A stretch of 43,255 nucleotides of DNA from Mageeibacillus sp. UBA6980 (GCA_002450095.1 DJYK01000027.1:1-43255); one strand, 5' to 3'. Shown: positions 7,118 through 15,947, numbered from the stretch's first letter. Notes: generated by a model not told the origin, from the letters alone. Numbers and translations: made by a program.

Positions 7118-7871
7118 ACCCTGAAGTCAGTACGGCATAGCTGTACAGATCGATCCCTTCGGGTGTGCTCGGATGATACTCGTTCCACATATAGGCAGAA
7201 GGATCGGAAGAGTTCAATACATTAAGGATCGTCTCGGTCGGATCGATGAATATAATATCCTCGCCGTTGCAATGGCCTCTGATCACGTTGTCAAAATCCT
7301 CTTTGCACTCATAGGCGGAAGGGTCCTGATCGAGGAAGGGCCAGACCGCGATATAGTAGATCTTTGCATCCGGTGAGACATTGCGGATCGCATCTTCAAA
7401 CAGACCGAGATTGGTGTCGAATTCTTCGGCGGATCCTGCGCCCAGAGGCTGATCGATAAAAAGGACGTCGTTTATACCGATGGCGATCACATATACATCT
7501 GATGCCGGAAGCTCATAACTCATGTTGACAAGCCAGCTCGAAGTCCAACCTCCCATCGAGAAGTTTGACACTTCTCCTCTGATGTAGGGAGTAAGGGGCT
7601 CGTACCACGGGAGGGCTCCCTCGTAAGCCGAACCTGCCGTAATGCTGTCACCTGCAAAACAGAAAGACATTCCGCTCTCCATATCTTCAAAGAGCTCATT
7701 GCCGTTATGAAGGACTTCCGTCTGCTCTGTCTGAGTCTCTGTAGTCTGTATCTGAATCTCCGCAGATGATTCCGTGACGGCCGTTTCCGGCTTTCTTAAT
7801 ATCAGCGCCAATCCCAATCCTGTTACCGCGATCGTCAGTATCACTATGATGATGTCCTTGATCCTGTTCAT
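7116..7871 (-). CDS. Membrane-anchored SGNH/GDSL-type hydrolase
   Basis: A 251-residue protein with one N-terminal membrane helix (about residues 6-26), a Thr/Glu/Gln-rich linker, and an extracytoplasmic SGNH hydrolase domain. Block I is FAGDSITAG (nucleophile Ser), the block II Gly is in NFSMGGWTS, block III is GIND, and the block V His is in NEYHPS. In typical members an Asp lies three residues before the His; here it is Asn, so the triad may be altered. Substrate is unknown; members deacylate lipids, sugars or peptidoglycan. The gene is single, convergent with feo, and has a modest AAAGGA ribosome-binding site. Confidence 0.85.
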   Translation of the reverse strand: MNRIKDIIIVILTIAVTGLGLALILRKPETAVTESSAEIQIQTTETQTEQTEVLHNGNELFEDMESGMSFCFAGDSITAGSAYEGALPWYEPLTPYIRGEVSNFSMGGWTSSWLVNMSYELPASDVYVIAIGINDVLFIDQPLGAGSAEEFDTNLGLFEDAIRNVSPDAKIYYIAVWPFLDQDPSAYECKEDFDNVIRGHCNGEDIIFIDPTETILNVLNSSDPSAYMWNEYHPSTPEGIDLYSYAVLTSG

Positions 7872-7934
7872 ATTAAGGTTCCTTTGTTGTCAGATGTTTT
7901 TATTATAGATTTTGAGATTTTATTGTGAAAGCAC

Positions 7935-7964
7935 TTTACAAGCCTTAATGATGTGTGTTATTTT
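7935..7964 (+). promoter_or_regulatory. Probable promoter of the trp operon
   Basis: TTTACA (7935-7940), then an extended -10 TGT-TATTTT (7956-7964) with an 18-base spacer. The match is moderate, but it is the best candidate upstream of the T-box leader. Confidence 0.4.
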
Positions 7965-7994
7965 CAACACAATACAACAAACCGTTGATGTGGA

Positions 7995-8242
7995 GATAAC
8001 GGCGACGACGCCTTTACAGAGAGCCTGCGGTGCTGGAAGTCAGGTAAGAAACGAATCGTCAAATGGACCATTGAGGGCGCAGTCAAATGAGAGATCAGAG
8101 TATTCTGCGACGGAAGGCACCGTTACATGCCGGGGATATGATGGTATCCTTTTAAGTGTACGGCAAGGCCGTAAAGCAAGGTGGCACCGCGGATAATATC
8201 TATTATTCGTCCTTGGCAGTAAAGACTGTCGAGGGCGTTTTT
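7995..8242 (+). promoter_or_regulatory. Tryptophan T-box riboswitch leader
   Basis: The leader has the typical T-box parts in order. The AGAGAG element with the following GGTGCTGGAAG stem I region is at about 8018-8040. The specifier TGG (Trp) at 8064-8066 is embedded in AAATGGACC. The T-box sequence AAGCAAGGTGGCACCGCGG is at 8174-8192. Uncharged tRNA-Trp would pair its anticodon with TGG and its NCCA end with GGTGGC to prevent termination. It controls trpEGDCFBA: expression rises when charged tRNA-Trp is scarce. The 5' boundary is approximate. Confidence 0.95.
8208..8242 (+). terminator. T-box-controlled intrinsic terminator
   Basis: Stem CGTCCTTGGCAGT (8208-8220) pairs with ACTGTCGAGGGCG (8225-8237), including G-U pairs, around an AAAG loop and is followed by TTTTT (8238-8242). 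It is the competing structure of the T-box antiterminator. Confidence 0.92.
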
Positions 8243-8273
8243 ATTTGTCCTCGAAGAAGAAGGAGGACAACAA

Positions 8274-9740
8274 ATGCAGATCAGACCATCTTATGATGAA
8301 GTCATGAAGATCGCTTCAGAAGGAAAGTACGATGTGCTTCCTATAAGCGCAGAGATCTTATCCGACTTCACAACTCCGATCGAAACATTGAAGATACTGA
8401 AGAACGCTTCGGATCACGTCTATATGCTCGAGTCGGCACAGGCGAACGAGACGTGGGGCCGTTACACATTCCTGGGATTTCGCCCGAGAGCGCTCATCAC
8501 CTGCAAAGACGGCATTCTTGAAGCAGACGGCGAGAAAATCAGGACAACTGATCCGTCAGCGGAACTTCGAAAGATAATGAGCGGCTACAAAAGCCCGAGG
8601 TTCGACTACCTTCCTCCTTTCGCCGGAGGACTTGTAGGCTACTTCTCATACGACTATCTGACGTACAGCGAGCCCACGGCAAAGTGTGACGTAGAAGACG
8701 AAGAAGGCTTCAAGGATGTTGACCTCATGCTTTTCGACAAGGTCATCGCATTCGATAACTTAAAGCAGAAGATCATCATCATCGAGAACATGAAGCTTAA
8801 TGAAGGAGAAGAGGGCTACAGGAGAGCCTTAGAGACGATAAAGAGCCTGGTTGACCTTCTTCATAACGGCACGAAGATCGAGGAGAAGAGCGGTACTCTT
8901 AAAGGTGATGTTACGCCTCTGTTCGGTAAAGATGAATTCTGCGGGATGGTCGAGAAGGCGAAGTCCCATATCAGGGAGGGCGACATCTTCCAGATCGTTC
9001 TGTCGAACAGATTGTGCGCACCGTTCGAGGGCAGTCTTCTCAATACATACAGGGTATTAAGGACGATAAATCCTTCACCTTATATGTTCTATTTCTCGGG
9101 AACGGATGTCGAGGTCGCAGGCGCATCTCCCGAGACGCTCGTAAAGCTTCAGGACGGTGTTCTCCACACTTTCCCGCTCGCGGGAACGAGACCGAGAGGA
9201 AATACCGATGAAGAGGATAAGGCTCTTGAGGAGGATCTTCTTAAAGATGAGAAGGAGCTTGCCGAGCACAATATGCTCGTCGACCTCGGAAGAAACGACC
9301 TCGGTAAGATAAGTAAGTTCGGTTCCGTCGAAGTGGAGAAACTTCATTCGATCGAGAGATTCTCTCATGTCATGCATATCGGTTCGACCGTAAGAGGAGT
9401 GATAAGGGAAGACCGCGACGCATTTGATGCGATAGAGGCAGTCCTTCCCGCAGGAACTTTATCAGGCGCGCCGAAGATCAGAGCCTGCCGCCTTATAGGC
9501 GAACTTGAGAACAACAAGCGCGGCATCTACGGCGGTGCCGTCGGCTACATAGATTTCACGGGCAACATGGACACATGTATCGCGATAAGGCTCGCGTTCA
9601 GGAAGAACGGCAAAGTCTTCGTAAGATCAGGCGCGGGTATCGTGGCTGACTCTGTTCCCGAGAAGGAATACGAAGAGTGCCTTAATAGGGCGAGAGCTTC
9701 CCTTAAGGCGCTCGAGCTCGCGAAGGAGGAAGAATTATGA
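8274..9740 (+). CDS. trpE: Anthranilate synthase component I
   Basis: A 488-residue chorismate-using subunit producing anthranilate with TrpG-supplied ammonia. Signatures: a MLESA Trp-binding (LLES-type) segment near residue 52, GDIFQIVLSNR, GASPETLVKL, PLAGTRPRGNTDEED, LVDLGRNDLGKI, and LPAGTLSGAPKIRA near the C terminus. Length is typical. The LLES-like element implies feedback inhibition by tryptophan in addition to the upstream T-box. AAGGAGGA precedes the ATG. The last codons overlap trpG by four bases (ATGA). Confidence 0.97.
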   Translation: MQIRPSYDEVMKIASEGKYDVLPISAEILSDFTTPIETLKILKNASDHVYMLESAQANETWGRYTFLGFRPRALITCKDGILEADGEKIRTTDPSAELRKIMSGYKSPRFDYLPPFAGGLVGYFSYDYLTYSEPTAKCDVEDEEGFKDVDLMLFDKVIAFDNLKQKIIIIENMKLNEGEEGYRRALETIKSLVDLLHNGTKIEEKSGTLKGDVTPLFGKDEFCGMVEKAKSHIREGDIFQIVLSNRLCAPFEGSLLNTYRVLRTINPSPYMFYFSGTDVEVAGASPETLVKLQDGVLHTFPLAGTRPRGNTDEEDKALEEDLLKDEKELAEHNMLVDLGRNDLGKISKFGSVEVEKLHSIERFSHVMHIGSTVRGVIREDRDAFDAIEAVLPAGTLSGAPKIRACRLIGELENNKRGIYGGAVGYIDFTGNMDTCIAIRLAFRKNGKVFVRSGAGIVADSVPEKEYEECLNRARASLKALELAKEEEL

Positions 9741-10303
9741 TACTGCTTATAGATAATTACGACAGTTTCTCATATAACCTCTATCAGTTCGTGGGGGAGA
9801 TCGATCCCGACATCAAAGTCATAAGAAATGATGAGCTCACGGTAGATGAGATAAGAGCTCTTAATCCCGACAGGATCATCATCTCTCCCGGTCCCGGAAG
9901 ACCCGAGGATGCGGGTGTGATAATCGATGTTGTAAGAGTGCTCGGCAAGGACTTTCCGATATTGGGAGTGTGCCTCGGGCACCAGGCGATCTGCGCGGCT
10001 TTCGGCGCGACGATAACGTACGCGAAGGAGTTAATGCACGGCAAGCAGTCGGTCGTAAGATTCGACGGAAGATGTAAGATCTTCGACGGTATCCCGTTAG
10101 GCAAAGTCGCGAGGTATCACTCGCTCGCGGCTGACCCGGATACCATCCCCGATGAGCTTATGGTGACGGCGCTCACGGAAGACGGAGAGGTGATGGCGGT
10201 TCAGCACAAGGAATACAAGATCTACGGTGTGCAGTTCCACCCCGAATCGATAATGACACCGGACGGTAAGAAGATGTTAAGAAATTTCATTAAGGAGGCA
10301 TAA
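9737..10303 (+). CDS. trpG: Anthranilate synthase component II (glutamine amidotransferase)
   Basis: A 188-residue class I glutamine amidotransferase. DNYDSFSYNLYQ opens the protein, SPGPGRP forms the oxyanion strand, the nucleophile Cys lies in GVCLGHQAI, and the His-Glu pair lies in FHPESIMT. It supplies ammonia to TrpE. It overlaps trpE by four bases and lies four bases before trpD. It could also serve PabB in folate synthesis, as in some Firmicutes, but no pab gene is nearby. Confidence 0.96.
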   Translation: MILLIDNYDSFSYNLYQFVGEIDPDIKVIRNDELTVDEIRALNPDRIIISPGPGRPEDAGVIIDVVRVLGKDFPILGVCLGHQAICAAFGATITYAKELMHGKQSVVRFDGRCKIFDGIPLGKVARYHSLAADPDTIPDELMVTALTEDGEVMAVQHKEYKIYGVQFHPESIMTPDGKKMLRNFIKEA

Positions 10304-10307
10304 GAAA

Positions 10308-11339
10308 ATGATTAAGGAAGCAATTCAGAAGATCGTAGGCAAGGAGGATCTCACATACGACGAGGCATTCGCCGTAATGAACGAGATCATGAACGGAGAG
10401 ACAACACCCACACAGAACGCGGCATTCCTCGCGGCCCTCTCAACTAAGAGTGCGAAGGCCGAGACCAGAGACGAGATCGCAGGCTGTGCCGCCGCCATGA
10501 GGGATCACGCGATACAGGTCGATACCGGAATGGATGTGTTCGAGATCGTAGGTACCGGAGGAGACCACGCGGGAAGCTTCAACATCTCCACGACATCCGC
10601 ACTCGTCGCAGCCGCAGGCGGCATGAAGGTCGCGAAACACGGTAACCGCGCCGCTTCTTCCAAGTGCGGTACGGCTGACTGCCTCGAGGCTTTGGGCGTC
10701 AACATCAACCAGAGTCCCGCGCGCTGCGTAGAGCTTCTTAACGAAGTCGGCATGTGCTTCTTCTTCGCTCAGAAGTATCACACATCGATGAAGTATGTCG
10801 GCGCTATCCGTAAGGAGCTCGGCGTAAGAACAGTGTTTAATATCTTAGGCCCCCTCACGAACCCCGGTAAACCCGTTATGCAGCTTCTCGGCGTTTACGA
10901 CGAGTACCTCGTTGAGCCTTTGTCGCAGGTTCTCGTAAGCCTCGGCATCAGAAGAGGAATGGTCGTTTACGGCATGGATAAGCTCGACGAGATCTCCATG
11001 AGCGCTCCCACGAGAATCAGCGAGATAAGAGACGGCTGGTATAAGACATACACGATCACACCTGAGGACTTCGGCCTTACACGCTGCACCAAGGAGGATC
11101 TCGTCGGAGGCACACCCGGGGAGAATGCGAAGATCACACTCGATATCCTTAACGGAGCGAAGGGTCCCAAGAGAGACGCGGTTCTCATGAATGCCGGCGC
11201 TTCGCTTTACATCGGCGGCAAGGCTGAGACTTTTGCTGACGGAGTCAGGCTCGCAGAAGATATCATCGATTCCGGCAAGGCTCTCGAGACTTTGAACAAG
11301 TTCATCGAAGTAAGCAACCGTCCCGAGGCAGAAGCATGA
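10308..11339 (+). CDS. trpD: Anthranilate phosphoribosyltransferase
   Basis: A 343-residue enzyme transferring phosphoribose from PRPP to anthranilate. The PRPP-binding GTGGD loop, FNISTTSALVAAAGG, VAKHGNRAASSKCG (with the KHGNR motif) and the later FNILGPLTNPG block are all present. AAGGAGGC lies upstream of the ATG. The stop overlaps trpC by four bases. Confidence 0.97.
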   Translation: MIKEAIQKIVGKEDLTYDEAFAVMNEIMNGETTPTQNAAFLAALSTKSAKAETRDEIAGCAAAMRDHAIQVDTGMDVFEIVGTGGDHAGSFNISTTSALVAAAGGMKVAKHGNRAASSKCGTADCLEALGVNINQSPARCVELLNEVGMCFFFAQKYHTSMKYVGAIRKELGVRTVFNILGPLTNPGKPVMQLLGVYDEYLVEPLSQVLVSLGIRRGMVVYGMDKLDEISMSAPTRISEIRDGWYKTYTITPEDFGLTRCTKEDLVGGTPGENAKITLDILNGAKGPKRDAVLMNAGASLYIGGKAETFADGVRLAEDIIDSGKALETLNKFIEVSNRPEAEA

Positions 11340-12124
11340 CGATATTAGATCAGCTTGCAGATTATGCGAGAGAGCGCGTTGCGAAAGCAAGAAGCATCCG
11401 CCCCTTAGATCAGATCAAAGCCGAGGCATTGGCTCTTTCGAAAGGCTCCTTCGAGTTCGAGAAAGCGCTGTCGAAGGACGGCATGTCATTCATTTGCGAA
11501 TGCAAGAAGGCATCCCCTTCAAAGGGGTTGATATCACCTGATTTTCCTTATCTTCAGATCGCGAAGGAGTACGAGGAAGCAGGGGCTGACTGCATATCGG
11601 TACTTACCGAGCCCAAGTGGTTTCTTGGAAGCGACGAATACATTCAGAAGATCTCATCTTCTGTGAGTATTCCGTGTCTTCGCAAGGATTTTACGGTAGA
11701 CGAATATATGATCTATGAGGCGAAGATCCTAGGGGCCTCGGCAGTTCTTCTTATATGTTCGATATTAAGTGAGGAACAGATCCGTGAGTATATCGGCATA
11801 TGTGATGAACTTGGGCTTTCCGCGCTCGTCGAGACACACGATGAGGGAGAGGTAAGAATGGCGCTTAAGTCTGGTGCGAGGATAATCGGTGTCAACAACC
11901 GTAATCTTAAGGACTTTACAGTCGATACCGATAACAGCAGACGTCTTCGTGAGATGATCCCGTCTTCCGTAATATTTGTATCCGAGAGCGGAGTCAGAGA
12001 ACCGTCTGATGTCGCATTGCTCAAAGATATAGGCGCGGATGCGGTCCTTATAGGAGAGACTCTCATGCGGGCGGATGATAAGAAGAAGAAACTTTGTGAA
12101 CTTCGCGGGGATAAACATGACTAA
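11336..12124 (+). CDS. trpC: Indole-3-glycerol phosphate synthase
   Basis: A 262-residue TIM-barrel enzyme. The pattern includes FICECKKASPSKG (substrate-binding Lys), SVLTEPKWFLG, CLRKDFTVDEYMIYEA (general-acid Lys), ALVETHDEGE, GVNNRNLKDFTVD and a phosphate-binding SESGV plus VLIGETLM. The start overlaps trpD as ATGA, and the end overlaps trpF by eight bases. Confidence 0.97.
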   Translation: MTILDQLADYARERVAKARSIRPLDQIKAEALALSKGSFEFEKALSKDGMSFICECKKASPSKGLISPDFPYLQIAKEYEEAGADCISVLTEPKWFLGSDEYIQKISSSVSIPCLRKDFTVDEYMIYEAKILGASAVLLICSILSEEQIREYIGICDELGLSALVETHDEGEVRMALKSGARIIGVNNRNLKDFTVDTDNSRRLREMIPSSVIFVSESGVREPSDVALLKDIGADAVLIGETLMRADDKKKKLCELRGDKHD

Positions 12125-12725
12125 GATCAAATTCTGCGGAATGAGGCGTGTAGAGGATATCCTTACCGCTAATGAATTGGAGCCTGACTATATCGGATTT
12201 GTATTCTATCCTCACAGCTCGAGGTTCATATCCGAAGATAAAGCCCGCAGATTAAAGTCCCGGTTGTCTTCTGCGATCAAGGCTGTCGGAGTCTTCGTAA
12301 ATGAGGACTTTAACAATGTTAAATCGCTGCTCGATGAGGGGGTGATCGACATTGCTCAACTTCACGGAACCGAAGATGAGGAGTATATTAGTAAACTGCG
12401 GCTTCAGACAGGAAAACCGGTGATAAAGGCTTTTAAGATCAGGACAGAACAGGATGTAAGGGAAGTTAATGAGTGTCCTTCGGATCTTGTCCTTCTTGAC
12501 TCGGGTCAAGGAAGCGGCAAGGTCTTCGACTGGACGCTTCTTAAGAATGTTGAAAGACCATACTTCCTGGCAGGAGGATTGTCTCCTTTAAATGTCGCAG
12601 ATGCAGTCAGGACGATCCGTCCGTTTGCAGTCGATGTCAGCTCCGGCATAGAGACGGGAAGCAGTAAGGATAAGAATAAGATGGCTTTGTTTATCGAAGC
12701 CGTAAGAAAGGAAGATGCAATATGA
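12117..12725 (+). CDS. trpF: Phosphoribosylanthranilate isomerase
   Basis: A 202-residue TIM-barrel isomerase. KFCGMRR contains the catalytic Cys, and LLDSGQGSGKVFDW contains the catalytic Asp and phosphate-binding glycines; FLAGGLSP and VDVSSGIE complete the signature. I chose the ATG at 12117, inside the end of trpC, over the in-frame ATG at 12075, because the protein then begins directly at the first barrel strand as in the family and has GGGG upstream. It overlaps trpB by four bases. Confidence 0.95.
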   Translation: MTKIKFCGMRRVEDILTANELEPDYIGFVFYPHSSRFISEDKARRLKSRLSSAIKAVGVFVNEDFNNVKSLLDEGVIDIAQLHGTEDEEYISKLRLQTGKPVIKAFKIRTEQDVREVNECPSDLVLLDSGQGSGKVFDWTLLKNVERPYFLAGGLSPLNVADAVRTIRPFAVDVSSGIETGSSKDKNKMALFIEAVRKEDAI

Positions 12726-13912
12726 CCAATCCGAACGGAAGATTCGGCATACACGGCGGACAGTACATCCCCGAGACGCTGATGAATGCGGTTATAGAAC
12801 TTGAGCAGGCTTATAACAAGTATAAGAACGATCCTGAATTCCAGGCGGAGCTTACGGATCTTCTTAACGAATATGCCGGAAGACCTTCGAGACTTTACTA
12901 TGCTTCGAAGATGACCGAAGACCTGGGAGGAGCGAAGATCTATCTTAAGCGCGAGGATCTTAACCACACCGGCGCTCATAAGATCAATAATGTATTGGGT
13001 CAGGCACTTCTCGCGAAGAAGATGGGCAAGACGCGTCTGATTGCCGAGACGGGAGCAGGTCAGCACGGCGTTGCGACGGCGACCGCGGCTGCGCTCTTCG
13101 GCATGGAGTGTGTCGTCTTCATGGGTGAAGAGGATACGAAGCGACAGGCGCTGAATGTTTACCGAATGAAGCTTCTCGGCGCGACGGTCGTTCCCGTTAA
13201 GACAGGTACGGCAACACTTAAAGATGCGGTATCCGAGTGTATGCGCGAGTGGACATCGAGGATATCCGACACTCACTATTGCTTGGGTTCCGTAATGGGA
13301 CCTCATCCGTTCCCGACCATCGTTCGTGACTTTCAGGCTGTTATCTCGAAGGAGATCAAGGAGCAGATGCTGATAAAGGAAAGAAGGCTTCCCGATGCGG
13401 TAATCGCATGTGTAGGAGGCGGATCAAATGCAATCGGCTCATTCTATAATTTTATCGGGGACAAGGATGTAAGACTCATCGGATGCGAGGCTGCAGGAAG
13501 AGGCATCGACACTTTCGAGACGGCGGCCACGGTCAATACGGGAAGAGTCGGTATCTTCCACGGTATGAAATCTTATTTCTGCCAGGACGAGTACGGTCAG
13601 ATCGCTCCTGTTTACTCTATCTCGGCAGGTCTTGATTACCCCGGCGTAGGTCCTGAACATGCGTATCTGCATGACATCGGACGCGCGGAGTATGTGCCCG
13701 TCACTGACGAGGAGGCCGTAGAAGCATTCGAGTATCTTGCAAGGACTGAAGGTATCATCCCCGCGATCGAGTCGGCTCATGCGGTGGCATATGCAAGAAA
13801 GCTCGCGCCAACGATGGGTAAGGACAAGATCATAGTCATCACGATCTCGGGAAGAGGAGACAAGGACTGTGCGGCGATCGCCCGCTACAGAGGGGAGGAT
13901 ATACATGAGTAA
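12722..13912 (+). CDS. trpB: Tryptophan synthase beta chain
   Basis: A 396-residue PLP enzyme condensing indole with serine. The PLP lysine is Lys87 in NHTGAHKINN, the same number as in the enterobacterial enzyme. ETGAGQHGVATATAAA, the PLP-phosphate GGGSNAIG loop and EGIIPAIESAHA are all present, and it is a canonical TrpB1. It is ATGA-coupled to trpF upstream and overlaps trpA by eight bases. Confidence 0.98.
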   Translation: MTNPNGRFGIHGGQYIPETLMNAVIELEQAYNKYKNDPEFQAELTDLLNEYAGRPSRLYYASKMTEDLGGAKIYLKREDLNHTGAHKINNVLGQALLAKKMGKTRLIAETGAGQHGVATATAAALFGMECVVFMGEEDTKRQALNVYRMKLLGATVVPVKTGTATLKDAVSECMREWTSRISDTHYCLGSVMGPHPFPTIVRDFQAVISKEIKEQMLIKERRLPDAVIACVGGGSNAIGSFYNFIGDKDVRLIGCEAAGRGIDTFETAATVNTGRVGIFHGMKSYFCQDEYGQIAPVYSISAGLDYPGVGPEHAYLHDIGRAEYVPVTDEEAVEAFEYLARTEGIIPAIESAHAVAYARKLAPTMGKDKIIVITISGRGDKDCAAIARYRGEDIHE

Positions 13913-14672
13913 GATTGCTGAAGCATTCAGAAACGGCAAGGCGTTCATACCTTTCATCACGTGCGGAGACCCGGATCTCGAGACGACGGCCAAGGTCGTG
14001 CGCGAGGCGGTAAGAAACGGAGCAGATCTGATCGAGCTCGGTATCCCCTTCTCAGATCCTACCGCTGAAGGCCCTGTGATCCAGGAGGCTAATCTTCGTG
14101 CTCTTAACGGCAAAGTAACGACGGATAAAATCTTCGATCTTGTAAGAGAGTTAAGGACAGATGTAACGGTCCCGATGGTGTTCATGACATATGCGAATGT
14201 CGTGTTCTCATACGGTGCGGAGAAGTTCATATCTATCTGCAATGAGATCGGCATAGACGGGCTGATCCTTCCTGATCTTCCTTACGAGGAGAAGGAGGAA
14301 TTTCTTCCTTTATGTCATAAATACGGTGTCGATCTGATATCCCTTATCGCACCCACGTCAGAGAACCGCATCGCCATGATCGCGAAAGATGCTGAGGGCT
14401 TTATCTACCTCGTATCATCCCTCGGCGTTACCGGTGTAAGGTCCGAGATCAAGACTGACCTTAAGTCGATCGTTGATGTCATCCGCGCCAATACTGATAC
14501 GCCCGTAGCGATCGGATTCGGAATCTCGACCCCTGAACAGGCTTCCAAGATGGCAGGTATCTCGGATGGGGCTATCGTCGGTTCCGCGATAATCAAGATC
14601 CTCGCCAAGTTCGGCAGGGACGCCGCGCCTTATGTCGGTGAATATGTTAAGTCCATGAAGGATGCTTTATAA
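13905..14672 (+). CDS. trpA: Tryptophan synthase alpha chain
   Basis: A 255-residue TIM-barrel subunit cleaving indole-glycerol phosphate. IPFITCGDPD and LIELGIPFSDP match the family, with catalytic Glu44 equivalent to Glu49 of the enterobacterial enzyme. At the position of catalytic Asp60 (PLADGP) this protein has Glu55 (PTAEGP), a conservative but notable change. The ATG at 13905 within the trpB end is preferred over 13869 because GGGGAGGA precedes it and the N terminus then matches the family. Last biosynthetic gene of the operon. No terminator follows before the next gene, so read-through into the lipoprotein gene is possible. Confidence 0.95.
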   Translation: MSKIAEAFRNGKAFIPFITCGDPDLETTAKVVREAVRNGADLIELGIPFSDPTAEGPVIQEANLRALNGKVTTDKIFDLVRELRTDVTVPMVFMTYANVVFSYGAEKFISICNEIGIDGLILPDLPYEEKEEFLPLCHKYGVDLISLIAPTSENRIAMIAKDAEGFIYLVSSLGVTGVRSEIKTDLKSIVDVIRANTDTPVAIGFGISTPEQASKMAGISDGAIVGSAIIKILAKFGRDAAPYVGEYVKSMKDAL

Positions 14673-14704
14673 TATTTAGAAGCATTAACTGAAAGGGGCA
14701 CTAT

Positions 14705-15853
14705 ATGAATACGCGTAATATTCTTTGCGTGCTGACCGCTTCCGCATTCATCTCAGGGATGCTCGGAAGCTGCAGTCTTTTTGAAGCCCGGGACAAGACA
14801 GCAGTCTGCGACGTGATGACGGGTTATCTCGAATCCGTACAGCAGGCGGATTACGACGCCTCCAAGTCATTTGTGGAAGATGAAGCGGATTACTTCGCTG
14901 ATAATGTGATGTCTGACAATGACGCCGTGCTCATCGCTGCTATATGGGATAACACCGAATTCGATGTAAACGATATTGTTATTGACGGGACAACAGCGAC
15001 GGCGTCTGTTATCTTCTCTTTCCCCGATCTCGAATCGATAACCGAAGAGGGATACTCATTCGATGAATTTGTCGAAGCGATCCCCGGGATCGATGATACG
15101 ACTGAGCAGACCTTGGAATTCGAAGCAGATAAAGAGGATGAGAACTGGCTTATCGAATCCGGTTCCACAGAGGACCTTTATAATCTGCTTATCAGTCTTA
15201 TCGAAGATCTCGAATTTAATGAGCTCACAGAAGAGCGCGCTATCGAAGCGGTAGATACATTCATTGGCCTTATGGCGCAGGGCGATCTTGCAAATGCCGC
15301 AGCAATGCTCAATGCCACAGACAACACCTATTACTCGTATGCGCAGGCTGTAAGCTCTGCCGGCGGCGCATTGGACGGCATTAATGCGGTATTCTCCAAT
15401 TACTTCGACAGAGCCGAGTATGAGTCTGAAGCGTCCGAGGTTACTGACGAATACATTATCGTCACCGTAACCGGAACCGCGCCCGATCTTCAGGGTGCTG
15501 TAGATGCAGTTCTCGATAACGAGGATGTTATGGTGCCTATCTATGCCGATTATGTCGAGGCCTATATCAACAATAATGTTAATCTCTTTGCTATTGCCGG
15601 AAGCCTTTTTGATGAGGTTGCAGCAGAAGTTTCCGAGGTACAGATCATACCTCTCGAGGCTCAGTTTAAAGTTACTATGGGTGATGACGGACAGCTTTAT
15701 CTCGAGCCTTTAAGCGGGCCTGAGATCGACGTCGATGCGGGAAGCTTAACGAGCAGAACGGATTACATCGCGGCTGCCATAATGCAGCTTTTCCGTGAGG
15801 GAAGGATCACTATTGATCAGATCGATGAAATTCAGCAGATGATGGGTGTCTGA
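14705..15853 (+). CDS. Lipoprotein with two NTF2-like repeats (paralogue A)
   Basis: A 382-residue secreted lipoprotein: signal peptide with lipobox ending LGSC (Cys23). Two successive acidic alpha+beta modules follow (about residues 33-165 and 180-300). The second begins AIEAVDTFIGLMAQGD and contains a strand IIVTVTGTAPD. The layout suggests NTF2/DUF4878/DUF5105-like domains, but I do not recognise a specific function. It shares its architecture with the lipoproteins at 19812 and 21810, including the segments DEFVEAI and ENWLIESGSTEDLYN, but lacks their C-terminal modules. It begins 32 bases after trpA with an AAAGGGGC ribosome-binding site and may be read from the trp transcript. Confidence 0.75.
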   Translation: MNTRNILCVLTASAFISGMLGSCSLFEARDKTAVCDVMTGYLESVQQADYDASKSFVEDEADYFADNVMSDNDAVLIAAIWDNTEFDVNDIVIDGTTATASVIFSFPDLESITEEGYSFDEFVEAIPGIDDTTEQTLEFEADKEDENWLIESGSTEDLYNLLISLIEDLEFNELTEERAIEAVDTFIGLMAQGDLANAAAMLNATDNTYYSYAQAVSSAGGALDGINAVFSNYFDRAEYESEASEVTDEYIIVTVTGTAPDLQGAVDAVLDNEDVMVPIYADYVEAYINNNVNLFAIAGSLFDEVAAEVSEVQIIPLEAQFKVTMGDDGQLYLEPLSGPEIDVDAGSLTSRTDYIAAAIMQLFREGRITIDQIDEIQQMMGV

Positions 15854-15895
15854 TCTGTATAAGGATTATCAAAAATAAAAGACTTTTCTTATATG

Positions 15896-15912
15896 TAACG
15901 GCGTTATATAAT
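15896..15912 (+). promoter_or_regulatory. Palindrome abutting a TATAAT box upstream of the DUF1858 gene
   Basis: TAACG-G-CGTTA (15896-15906) is a perfect palindrome running directly into TATAAT (15907-15912). No good -35 box is present 16-18 bases upstream. The same core occurs at 25321-25335. Likely a regulator site governing the downstream gene; the regulator is unknown. Confidence 0.5.
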
Positions 15913-15947
15913 GATGGACGGAACAAGAAAACTTATGGAGGTTCACT

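Noticed and set aside
7912..8196. A 94-codon open frame in the trp leader
   Set aside because: It lies across the T-box stem I and antiterminator region, has no ribosome-binding site or homology-like composition, and is explained by the structured RNA.
12506..13306. 266-codon minus-strand frame opposite trpF/trpB
   Set aside because: It is a shadow of the trp genes, whose catalytic motifs are complete; the frame has low-complexity, implausible composition.
13439..14254. 271-codon minus-strand frame opposite trpB/trpA
   Set aside because: Antisense shadow; both sense genes are intact and overlapping as expected for the operon.
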